5,707 nucleotides of DNA from Gammaproteobacteria bacterium (GTDB lineage Bacteria; Pseudomonadota; Gammaproteobacteria; Pseudomonadales; Azotimanducaceae). Where the stretch lies: NCBI GenBank assembly GCA_018667205.1, contig JABIVN010000606.1:1-5707 (forward strand). Direction: 5' to 3'. Positions 1-5,527 of the stretch are shown here, piece after piece. The notes below the pieces were generated by a model. That model was not told the origin of the DNA. It saw only the letters and a program-made list of their open reading frames with translations, and ran no database searches. The position numbers were made by a program, and so were the translations under genes. Every line of letters begins with the position of its first letter. Position 1 is the first letter of the stretch.

Positions 1-397
1 CAATCATGATCGGAATCACCGCTCGACCAAACAGATATTCACCCTTTAGGTTAGTACCGATAATCTGTTCGTAATCCTCGATCGATTTATCCATGCCGTC
101 ATCTGCAACACTTACACCCCAAACACCGGCGTTGTTGACCAAAATATCAATACTACCAAATTCTTCGCGAGCTCCATCGACCACTGTCCGAACATGATCC
201 GGGTCCGACACATCGCCTTGGTACGAAACGGCGTTAACGCCCAAGGCCCGTAAACTTTCCGCAATCTCGTGAATTTCCTCGCGCAGATCACACACAGCAA
301 CATTAACACCTTGCTGCGCCAATGCTTTTGCATAACTGCTACCAAGACCGACAGCTGCACCGGTTACAATCGCGTTTCTACCTTTTAGTTTGACCAT
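1..397 (-). CDS. Short-chain dehydrogenase/reductase (SDR), N-terminal part, runs off the left edge
   Basis: This is the first 132 residues of a classical SDR, an NAD(P)-dependent oxidoreductase that normally interconverts an alcohol and a ketone in the cytoplasm. The translation begins MVKLKGRNAIVTGAAVGLG. It shows the Rossmann nucleotide-binding motif TGAAVGLG at residues 12-19, an acidic D37 at the end of the second beta strand (a usual sign of NAD rather than NADP preference), GDV at 61-63, the structural NNAG motif at 88-91 and the catalytic-tetrad Asn in TNLKG (N116). The YxxxK active site would lie beyond the edge. The start is the ATG at 397-395, preceded by a strong Shine-Dalgarno AAGGGAGG at 410-403 with a 5-nt spacer. 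The gene lies 20 nt after the GST-like gene on the same strand, so the two probably form an operon. The substrate cannot be told; an alcohol made by the nearby oxygenase is an inference. Confidence 0.93.
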   Translation of the reverse strand, partial: MVKLKGRNAIVTGAAVGLGSSYAKALAQQGVNVAVCDLREEIHEIAESLRALGVNAVSYQGDVSDPDHVRTVVDGAREEFGSIDILVNNAGVWGVSVADDGMDKSIEDYEQIIGTNLKGEYLFGRAVIPIMI

Positions 398-402
398 CTT
401 TG

Positions 403-410
403 CCTCCCTT
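403..410 (-). promoter_or_regulatory. Shine-Dalgarno site of the SDR gene
   Basis: Reading the minus strand, AAGGGAGG lies 5 nt before the ATG at 397. It is the best ribosome binding site in the window. It sits entirely within the gap after the upstream GST-like stop codon, so the SDR can be translated independently of that gene even if they share an mRNA. Confidence 0.8.
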
Positions 411-417
411 AAATTTT

Positions 418-1446
418 CTATTGATCACCTAAGTAGTGCCAGATATCAGTCCCGGCAACTATTGCTTGAAGTCTGGTTTTGCCATCATCGGAAAGCGACG
501 ACACTCTTTCGCGAATAACTTGTAAACACTTTGCATGGTATTTCATCGGCTTTTGCTTGTGCCTGAAACCCAGCCCCTCGAATTCGAGCCTATCATTTCC
601 CGCCGAGATCGCTTTATCGGTGGCATCAAGATACGGCAGATAGACTTCCCCTGCCAGCCAAAGCAGCTTTCTAACACCTTTGTTAAGGGGCAATGTTGCA
701 TCCAGCCATTGACCCTCCACACCACTCGGGTCATCCATCAGGGAAAGCCATGCAGGGAGTCGTCTGCATCGTTCGTTCATGACATCCCGGGAGGCATAAT
801 TCATCCAGCACTGAAACAATTGTCCGTAAAAACCAAAGTCTCCGAGCGATGGTCTGGAGCCGAACAGGAACTCCTGCTCACGCAGCACGTCTTCCCAGGC
901 ATCAAGGATTTGCCGATACATCTCTTCGATCAGGGGTACGTTGCCCGGTTCGATACCTGCGACCGGCCAAAGAGGGATATGCCACTCGTAAAAGTCGCGC
1001 GTTTTTGATTCCAGTTCTTCATCCGAAGTAGGCCCCATTCCAGGATAGGACATCCACCAGCCCATTCTATCGCGGTCACCACCGTTGTCGTGATCCTGCC
1101 AGCGGTAATGGAACATCATCTTGGTGCCCCACTCATCACCAAAGTCCTCCAGGAGGTGAGACAGCACCGCCTGGACCGGATCATCAGGAATGATAGACTG
1201 GCCAGCGTGCCGCGCTTCGAGCAGGTAGGCGATGGGAGAGGAATCCACATGCCATGTGTCGTCCGCATCACCGGGGAAATGTACCTTAGGAATAATCGGA
1301 GGACGCACGTGGGCTGTGGCCTCAGCAATCGCACCCCTATTCAGATACCAGGTGTGCGGGAGGCGTCGATAGCGAAAAATTGCCCGTAACTTGATGGCAA
1401 AAGGCGAAGCATTAGACCCCACTACTTTATAACGGTCAGCACTCAT
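418..1446 (-). CDS. Long glutathione S-transferase-like protein (paralog A)
   Basis: This 342-residue protein has a GST-type layout but is much longer than the usual 200-230 residues. The N-terminal thioredoxin-like domain covers about residues 5-80: a SPF active-site-like turn at 14-16, helix residues RYRRLP at 25-30, a cis-proline candidate P53 in IIPKV, and a glutathione gamma-glutamyl-binding type DSSPI at 68-72. The helical domain carries LEDFGDEW at 99-106, FHYRW at 112-116 and GSRPSLGDFG at 196-205, with D203 as the N-capping aspartate typical of GST_C. The end holds YHAKCL (303-308) and an LS...GT..W tail. There is no N-terminal catalytic Cys, so chemistry, if any, would use S14 or a nearby residue. 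No signal peptide is visible, so it is probably cytosolic. It is clearly related to the 3406-4473 gene, sharing 13 of 18 residues around LED..DEW...FHYRW. ATG is at 1446; its Shine-Dalgarno is poor. The substrate is unknown. Confidence 0.88.
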   Translation of the reverse strand: MSADRYKVVGSNASPFAIKLRAIFRYRRLPHTWYLNRGAIAEATAHVRPPIIPKVHFPGDADDTWHVDSSPIAYLLEARHAGQSIIPDDPVQAVLSHLLEDFGDEWGTKMMFHYRWQDHDNGGDRDRMGWWMSYPGMGPTSDEELESKTRDFYEWHIPLWPVAGIEPGNVPLIEEMYRQILDAWEDVLREQEFLFGSRPSLGDFGFYGQLFQCWMNYASRDVMNERCRRLPAWLSLMDDPSGVEGQWLDATLPLNKGVRKLLWLAGEVYLPYLDATDKAISAGNDRLEFEGLGFRHKQKPMKYHAKCLQVIRERVSSLSDDGKTRLQAIVAGTDIWHYLGDQ

Positions 1447-1474
1447 CAGATCAAAAAGGTCCGGCGAATTGAAG

Positions 1475-1494
1475 TTTTATACTGTACTACAAAA
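1475..1494. repeat. Imperfect palindrome overlapping the GST-like A promoter
   Basis: The outer TTTT (1475-1478) pairs with AAAA (1491-1494), and inner positions match so that 7 of 10 base pairs are symmetrical about 1484/1485. It covers the predicted -10 of the minus-strand promoter. Its size and place suit a repressor operator of the TetR, MarR or GntR kind, but AT-rich promoters give such symmetry by chance, so this is a weak call. Confidence 0.25.
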
Positions 1495-1502
1495 ATTGTC
1501 CA
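1476..1502 (-). promoter_or_regulatory. Candidate sigma70 promoter for the GST-like A / SDR operon
   Basis: On the minus strand TGGACA (1502-1497, 5 of 6 to TTGACA) is followed after 15 nt by TATAAA (1481-1476, 5 of 6 to TATAAT). The spacer is shorter than the ideal 17 nt. Using ATAAAA one base on gives 16 nt but a poorer -10 match. Transcription would begin near 1468, leaving a leader of about 20 nt before the ATG at 1446. The -10 lies inside an imperfect palindrome, so repression there is possible. Prediction by eye only. Confidence 0.4.
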
Positions 1503-1595
1503 GATGAACACCACGCGTCATTTACGCCTTCAGAGGCACGGAACTATTGCTGGGTTATAGCGGCGAGTGCTGATGCTAATCATGCGCATTCAGGC

Positions 1596-1634
1596 TTTAT
1601 GGCAGCTCAAACACGTTGAGACCCGTGCCATAAA
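1596..1634. repeat. Nested inverted repeat / hairpin in the divergent intergenic region
   Basis: TTTATGGCA (1596-1604) is perfectly repeated in inverse as TGCCATAAA (1626-1634). Inside it a second perfect pair, CTCAA (1606-1610) and TTGAG (1616-1620), encloses the 5-nt loop ACACG. In all, 14 bp can pair, broken only by a bulge of 1 nt on one side against 5 nt on the other. The inner part also fits the T-N11-A pattern with dyad symmetry (T1607, A1619) known for LysR-type regulator boxes. No run of T follows on either strand, so it is not a standard intrinsic terminator. It lies upstream of both predicted promoters, which favours a DNA-level role as an operator. Confidence 0.6.
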
Positions 1635-1710
1635 TACCCGGGAAACGTGAACGACAACGGATTCCGATCAATCTTCATGATGGCGCTACATCTGATTAAA
1701 ACAGTCAGGC

Positions 1711-1740
1711 TTGATGGTTTTGCCCAAGCATGGGTATGAT
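1711..1740 (+). promoter_or_regulatory. Candidate sigma70 promoter for the Rieske oxygenase gene
   Basis: TTGATG (1711-1716, 4 of 6 to TTGACA) and TATGAT (1735-1740, 5 of 6 to TATAAT) are 18 nt apart. Transcription would begin near 1747, about 40 nt before the ATG at 1788. Spacing and position are right for a housekeeping promoter. The modest -35 would fit activation by a regulator bound further upstream. Prediction by eye only. Confidence 0.45.
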
Positions 1741-1776
1741 TGGTCCATTCACCCAGATGACACTAAACAATACAAC

Positions 1777-1780
1777 GAGG
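1777..1780 (+). promoter_or_regulatory. Shine-Dalgarno site deciding the Rieske oxygenase start
   Basis: GAGG lies 7 nt before the ATG at 1788. This supports that ATG as the start of the 519-residue reading frame. Confidence 0.65.
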
Positions 1781-1787
1781 CAGCCTT

Positions 1788-3347
1788 ATGGTTGAAACAA
1801 AAACTGGCCACGATCGATCGAACGGAATCTCCTACAACGACATTCTAAAAGCAGACAAGGTACCGCCTCCGGCCGTGTATCTCGAAGACTCCCCTTATCC
1901 TGCCGGGGTAACCAAAATCCCCACCCACCGCTACTTTTCCAAAGAAGCACACGACCTTGAGGTTGAGCGGTTGTGGAAACGTGTCTGGCAGATGGCGTGC
2001 CACGAGTCTGATATCCAGAATGTAGGCGACACCCACGTCTATGACATTGCTTCCCTATCGTTTATTGTCGTTCGTGTCTCTGAAGATGAAGTTAAGGCGT
2101 TTCCTAATGCGTGCCTGCATAGAGGACGCGCGCTTTGCGACAACCACCGCAAGGAGCTTAAGGTATTCCGCTGTCCGTTCCACGGTTGGTCCTGGCACCT
2201 CGACGGCAAACTCAAAGAGATACCTGCCCACTGGGACTTTCCCAGTGTTACGGAAGAAGAATACTCTCTACCAGCAATCAATATTGGTAAATGGGGAGGG
2301 TTCTACTTCATTAACCCCGACCCTGCCTGTGAACCACTGGCTGATTTCATCGGTGACTTTGATCGACATTTTAGTCATCCCTTTGAGCGTCGATTTAAAG
2401 CAGCACACCTGATCAAGCGGCTGCCCTGCAACTGGAAAGTTGCACAGGAAGCTTTCATGGAGTCTTACCATGTAATTGCCACCCATCCTGAACTATTGGG
2501 TTCCTTTGGAGATACAAACTCCAAGTACGACACGTGGGGGAATTTCTCACGAGCGATGTCTCCGTCAGGATATCCAAGCCCCCACACCGGGCTCGATCAA
2601 AACGACCCTTCCTGTTATCCCGACGGCAAGGCCTACCAGAGCATGAAGCACATGATCAGCGGCCACATCTACAGGCGGGTCGCTGAAAATGAAGTTGAAG
2701 TGGAATTACAAAACGGCCGTACAGGCAGGTTCACCGAACATGCCGAATATATCAGCGGCGACGTGAAGTCCGCGGACATACAAATGTGTAGCTGGGTCGG
2801 CGGAAAAATTATTTCCGGACAGGAAGATGACCCAATGGTCTATCCGACTGATCCGAATGAGTATCGTGAATCATCCGCTGCGGCCAGACGCGAAACAATG
2901 CGGCCACAATTTGGCGAATATGTAGATCAAATCAGTGACGCCGACTTAAATGACGCTATTTACTATTCGGTGTTTCCAAACATCAGCCCCTGGGCTGACT
3001 TCAATCCTATCTTCTATCGATTCCGCCCGGACGGTGATAACCCTGAGCAATCGTTGCACGAAGTGATGTATATGATCGCTCTACCCGAGGGCGCGCCTAT
3101 GCCTGAACCGGCAAAGTGCACATTCCTCGACATTGATGACGACTATACGGTAGCCACTGAGATTGGCAGCAACCTGGCAAAGATTTTTAATCAGGATTAT
3201 GTGAATCATGGCATGGTACAAAAGGGTCTTCATTCTCACCCTAAAGGCGAGACCATTTTTGCAAGCTATCAGGAATCCAAGATCAGGCATTTCCATGACA
3301 CGCTGAATAGATGGCTGGAAAGTGAGCAAGCGCCGAAAAGCAAATAG
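1788..3347 (+). CDS. Rieske non-heme iron oxygenase, alpha (catalytic) subunit
   Basis: This 519-residue protein is the oxygenase component of a ring-hydroxylating or demethylating Rieske system. Electrons from NAD(P)H arrive via a reductase and ferredoxin, and one or two O atoms enter the substrate at a mononuclear iron. The Rieske [2Fe-2S] motif is complete: C109-x-H111, 17 residues, C129-x2-H132 (CLHRG and CPFHGW). The catalytic domain has NWK (215-217) and EAFMESYHVIATH, giving iron ligands H228 and H233 and a bridging acid that is Glu (E225) where naphthalene dioxygenase has Asp. The likely third ligand is D470 in NQDYVNHG. At 519 residues it is longer than most alpha subunits (about 350-460), with extra sequence around 265-365. 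No beta subunit, ferredoxin or reductase is in the window. It is divergent from the GST-like A/SDR operon and convergent with GST-like B. No signal peptide is seen. The substrate is not identifiable; a steroid, terpenoid or aromatic is plausible. Confidence 0.95.
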   Translation: MVETKTGHDRSNGISYNDILKADKVPPPAVYLEDSPYPAGVTKIPTHRYFSKEAHDLEVERLWKRVWQMACHESDIQNVGDTHVYDIASLSFIVVRVSEDEVKAFPNACLHRGRALCDNHRKELKVFRCPFHGWSWHLDGKLKEIPAHWDFPSVTEEEYSLPAINIGKWGGFYFINPDPACEPLADFIGDFDRHFSHPFERRFKAAHLIKRLPCNWKVAQEAFMESYHVIATHPELLGSFGDTNSKYDTWGNFSRAMSPSGYPSPHTGLDQNDPSCYPDGKAYQSMKHMISGHIYRRVAENEVEVELQNGRTGRFTEHAEYISGDVKSADIQMCSWVGGKIISGQEDDPMVYPTDPNEYRESSAAARRETMRPQFGEYVDQISDADLNDAIYYSVFPNISPWADFNPIFYRFRPDGDNPEQSLHEVMYMIALPEGAPMPEPAKCTFLDIDDDYTVATEIGSNLAKIFNQDYVNHGMVQKGLHSHPKGETIFASYQESKIRHFHDTLNRWLESEQAPKSK

Positions 3348-3356
3348 CCCGCTGGT

Positions 3357-3385
3357 AAAAAAACCCGGCAACGTCGGGTTTTTTT
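3357..3385. terminator. Bidirectional Rho-independent terminator
   Basis: A run of seven A (3357-3363) and CCCG (3364-3367) is mirrored by CGGG (3375-3378) and seven T (3379-3385), around a 7-nt centre in which one C-G pair and one G-T pair can also form. Read on either strand this gives a GC stem followed by seven U. It starts 10 nt after the Rieske stop and ends 20 nt before the GST-like B stop, so it serves both convergent genes. Confidence 0.92.
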
Positions 3386-3405
3386 ACGCTTTATTAAGCC
3401 AAGGT

Positions 3406-4473
3406 CTAACCAACAGCTTCGTCGATCAAAGGCATCAATCCGACATTGGACAGCAGGCGCGTGACGCTTTCACGATCAACATCACTGAGAGCACCAAATT
3501 CCTCCCTGGTCCAACGCAGGCACTTTGCCTGGTAAGGAAATGATGGCTGTTGCCAAACCTTGCCATCGATTTCTGTTTCAAACTGTTTCTCCCCCGCCGC
3601 GATGGCACGAGCGTTGGCGAGCATCTGTGGCAGATGAACTCGCGCCACCTCACCGAGCAACGCTAGTATCGAATCCGGAATAGAATCCCGGGTGAACCAC
3701 CCAGACTCGTCCACCTCAAACCCGGAAAGGTCCTCCAAACGCTCAACCCATGCATAGGTCCTTGGGGATTCTTCCAACACGATTTTTGTCGGTGTGGGAT
3801 CAAAATGAGTCAGGCAGGTAAGTTGGCCAAACACGCCAAAATCCGATGATCCAGGCCTGCTACCCATCAAAAACGGGTACTCTTGCAAGTGTGCATCCAT
3901 CAACGTCAGGAATCTGTGATAGCTATCTTCTATGACAGGTGTCGTTACTTCGTTTGACCCCACCACGTATAATCGTTCGATTTGACGGGTCGACACGAAC
4001 TGTTTCAGTTTCTCGTGTTGCGCTTGCGGAATTCCAGTGTCCCTTAGCAAGGGCAGGATGGCACCCGCTTTATCGATATCTGCTGCATACATCCACCGGT
4101 AGTGGAACATGCAACGGGTGAGCCACTCGTCGGCATAATCTTCAAGTACATAGTTGATAAAACGGATGACCGGGTCTGTTGGATAGAGGCTTCTTTCGTC
4201 CGACAACGATTCCAGTTGCGCTAGAATCGGCGTGGAATCAGTGATTGCTTTTAATTCACCGCCAACGTCTGCGCCATAGAATGTGGGTAGTAAGCCAACC
4301 TTAGGTACCGGCAATGACTGCCAGTCAGGGTAGCCTGCGGGGATCGGAATACCCGGCTGACCAATAATGAATCGATAGGGAAGCCTTCGATACCTTAGCG
4401 CCGCAAGAGACTTTCTTGTGTAGGGACTGCCATGAACACCCTGCAACTTAACGGGTACTGTTAGCTCAGTCAT
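3406..4473 (-). CDS. Long glutathione S-transferase-like protein (paralog B)
   Basis: This 355-residue protein is a second member of the family seen at 418-1446. Numbered from the ATG at 4473, the thioredoxin-like half shows GSPYTRK (15-21), RYRRLP (27-32, identical to paralog A), a cis-proline candidate P57 in VPKV, and DSTPI (79-83). The helical half shows LEDYADEW (110-117), FHYRW (123-127) and GSRPGSSDFG (204-213, capping D211), then YQAKCL (314-319) near the end. As in paralog A there is no Cys at the N-terminal active-site turn, where SPY replaces SPF. An in-frame TTG at 4488 would add five residues, but GGGTGG at 4486-4481, 7 nt before the ATG, is a good ribosome site and overlaps that TTG, so I take the ATG. 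It is convergent with the Rieske gene across a shared terminator and divergent from the esterase. A role in conjugation, isomerisation or binding of an oxygenase product is inference. Confidence 0.87.
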   Translation of the reverse strand: MTELTVPVKLQGVHGSPYTRKSLAALRYRRLPYRFIIGQPGIPIPAGYPDWQSLPVPKVGLLPTFYGADVGGELKAITDSTPILAQLESLSDERSLYPTDPVIRFINYVLEDYADEWLTRCMFHYRWMYAADIDKAGAILPLLRDTGIPQAQHEKLKQFVSTRQIERLYVVGSNEVTTPVIEDSYHRFLTLMDAHLQEYPFLMGSRPGSSDFGVFGQLTCLTHFDPTPTKIVLEESPRTYAWVERLEDLSGFEVDESGWFTRDSIPDSILALLGEVARVHLPQMLANARAIAAGEKQFETEIDGKVWQQPSFPYQAKCLRWTREEFGALSDVDRESVTRLLSNVGLMPLIDEAVG

Positions 4474-4591
4474 TTCTATGCCACCCAATCATTTCTAATC
4501 CGTTCTGTGATTTGTAATACTACTGCCAAGCTTTCAACTATATAGACGTCGCTCGAAATATAAACCGTGACAATCCCTAAAGTGAAAAAAT
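4474..4591. other. Divergent intergenic region between GST-like B and the esterase
   Basis: This 118-bp, AT-rich gap must hold promoters for both divergent genes. TATATA (4539-4544) and TATAAA (4558-4563) are possible -10 elements, but I find no -35 at proper spacing for either gene. It contains TTTGTAATAC (4511-4520), which matches 9 of 10 bases of TTTGTAGTAC on the minus strand before GST-like A. No small gene is apparent. Confidence 0.5.
4481..4486 (-). promoter_or_regulatory. Shine-Dalgarno site deciding the start of GST-like B
   Basis: Minus-strand GGGTGG lies 7 nt before the ATG at 4473. It coincides with the alternative in-frame TTG codon (4488-4486), so it argues for the ATG and a 355-residue product over the TTG and 360 residues. 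Confidence 0.6.
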
Positions 4592-5527
4592 ATGCTACTT
4601 GACTACAATCGCATCGATCCTGAATTGTTACCCGCGCTGGAAGCATTGCCCGCGCTAGATTTGAACCGGGATAATATTGCTCGTATACGCGACCTCATCG
4701 CTTCACGCCCCCGGCCTTCTTCTTCCGTCAAGGTACTTTCTGACAGAAAAACAATCGATACCGAGGACGGTACAGTTGATGTTTATATTTATCGAAAGAA
4801 TGAGCAACCCGCCCAACCAGCCGTACTTTGGATCCATGGTGGCGGATATATCATGGGTAACGCGGAGGATGAAAGAGCAAAAATCATCGCAGATCACTGC
4901 AACTGCACCGTCTTTTCTGTAGATTACCGCCTGGCACCTGAACACCCCTTTCCAGCAGGACCCAATGATTGTTACGCAGCGCTCGGCTGGATAATGAATG
5001 ACGCCAAGGCGTTAGGAATAGATAAGGACAGGGTAGCGATCGGAGGCGCCAGTGCTGGCAGCGGGATGGCTGCCGGCGTTGCGCTCATGAATAGAGACAA
5101 GGACAACTTTCCTTTGCAGCTACAACTGCTGCTTTACCCGATGATCGACAACCTTCACGCAACCCGTTCCGGAAAACTTGAAAATCACCCGATCTGGAAG
5201 CGATCCACCTCCTTCAACGCCTGGGAAATGTACCTGGATGGTATTCCCGGAAAGCAGGCATCGCCCTACGCAGCCGCTACAAGGGCTATTGACCTTACCG
5301 GGTTACCTCCGGCCTACCTCTGTGTGGGTTCCGAAGATCTTTTCCGAGATGAGAATATTGACTACGCACAGCGACTAATGGCCGCAGATGTTCCTTGTGA
5401 GTTTTCGATTTTCCCCGGACTCTATCATGGGGCTGATTCGTTCATCCCCACCGCAAGAGTCAGCCGCCGTCTGAATCGGGCATTTCTTCACGCACTTGAC
5501 CACGCCTTAGATCCAAAGCTTGCCTAA
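4592..5527 (+). CDS. Alpha/beta hydrolase, hormone-sensitive-lipase type (family IV) esterase
   Basis: This 311-residue protein hydrolyses carboxylic esters, and possibly lactones, by a Ser-Asp-His triad. The oxyanion-hole motif HGGGY is at 82-86. DYRLAPEHPFPAG starts at D111 and is characteristic of the HSL family. The nucleophile elbow is GASAG (152-156) with S154, where many members have GDSAG. The catalytic Asp is D249 in SEDLFRDEN and the His is H279 in LYHGAD. The N-terminal helical cap (about 1-45) and the length of about 310 are normal for the family. There is no signal peptide or membrane segment, so it should be cytosolic, acting on a small internal substrate and not a secreted lipid. 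The ATG at 4592 is the only good N-terminal start, but its ribosome site is weak (AGTGAAAAAAT just before it), suggesting modest translation. It is divergent from GST-like B, and its stop overlaps that of the SnoaL-like gene. The natural ester is unknown. Confidence 0.95.
   Translation: MLLDYNRIDPELLPALEALPALDLNRDNIARIRDLIASRPRPSSSVKVLSDRKTIDTEDGTVDVYIYRKNEQPAQPAVLWIHGGGYIMGNAEDERAKIIADHCNCTVFSVDYRLAPEHPFPAGPNDCYAALGWIMNDAKALGIDKDRVAIGGASAGSGMAAGVALMNRDKDNFPLQLQLLLYPMIDNLHATRSGKLENHPIWKRSTSFNAWEMYLDGIPGKQASPYAAATRAIDLTGLPPAYLCVGSEDLFRDENIDYAQRLMAADVPCEFSIFPGLYHGADSFIPTARVSRRLNRAFLHALDHALDPKLA

Larger units (their letters stand above)
1447..1787. other. 341-bp intergenic region between divergent genes
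   Basis: This region separates the divergent GST-like A gene (minus) and the Rieske oxygenase gene (plus). I see no convincing gene in it. It holds a candidate promoter for each side, an imperfect palindrome next to the GST-like A start, and a strong nested inverted repeat near its centre. These are listed separately. It is the longest non-coding stretch in the window and the natural place for control of both transcripts. Confidence 0.85.

Noticed and set aside
112..360. An 82-codon minus-strand open frame at the left
   Set aside because: It is an out-of-frame shadow of the SDR gene, whose true frame (397 to 1) has TGxxxGxG, NNAG and a strong ribosome site but is cut by the window edge.
535..1008. 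A 157-codon plus-strand open frame inside the GST-like A gene
   Set aside because: It lies fully antisense to a gene with clear GST motifs and a paralog in the window. Its translation has no recognisable domain, and there is no ribosome site or promoter for it.
1582..1589. The palindrome ATGCGCAT in the intergenic region
   Set aside because: An 8-bp palindrome alone is expected by chance, and nothing symmetrical flanks it.
1677..1739. A 20-codon ORF starting with two ATG codons before the Rieske gene
   Set aside because: It has no Shine-Dalgarno, no leader-peptide pattern such as repeated codons followed by a terminator, and it overlaps the predicted Rieske promoter.
1447..1787. Mobile element or degraded gene in the divergent intergenic region
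   Set aside because: There are no transposase-like frames, no target-site duplication around the 1596-1634 inverted repeat, and no protein remnant recognisable in any frame.
2041..2412. A 123-codon plus-strand open frame in another frame of the Rieske gene
   Set aside because: It overlaps the Rieske iron-sulfur region, whose motifs are perfect in the main frame. It is a frame shadow.
4474..4488. TTG start giving a 360-residue GST-like B
   Set aside because: The TTG overlaps the GGGTGG ribosome site that is correctly spaced for the ATG at 4473, and the extra five residues extend no conserved element.
4512..4544. Possible esterase promoter TTGTAA ... TATATA
   Set aside because: The spacer is 21 nt, too long for a sigma70 promoter, and no better -35 is found.
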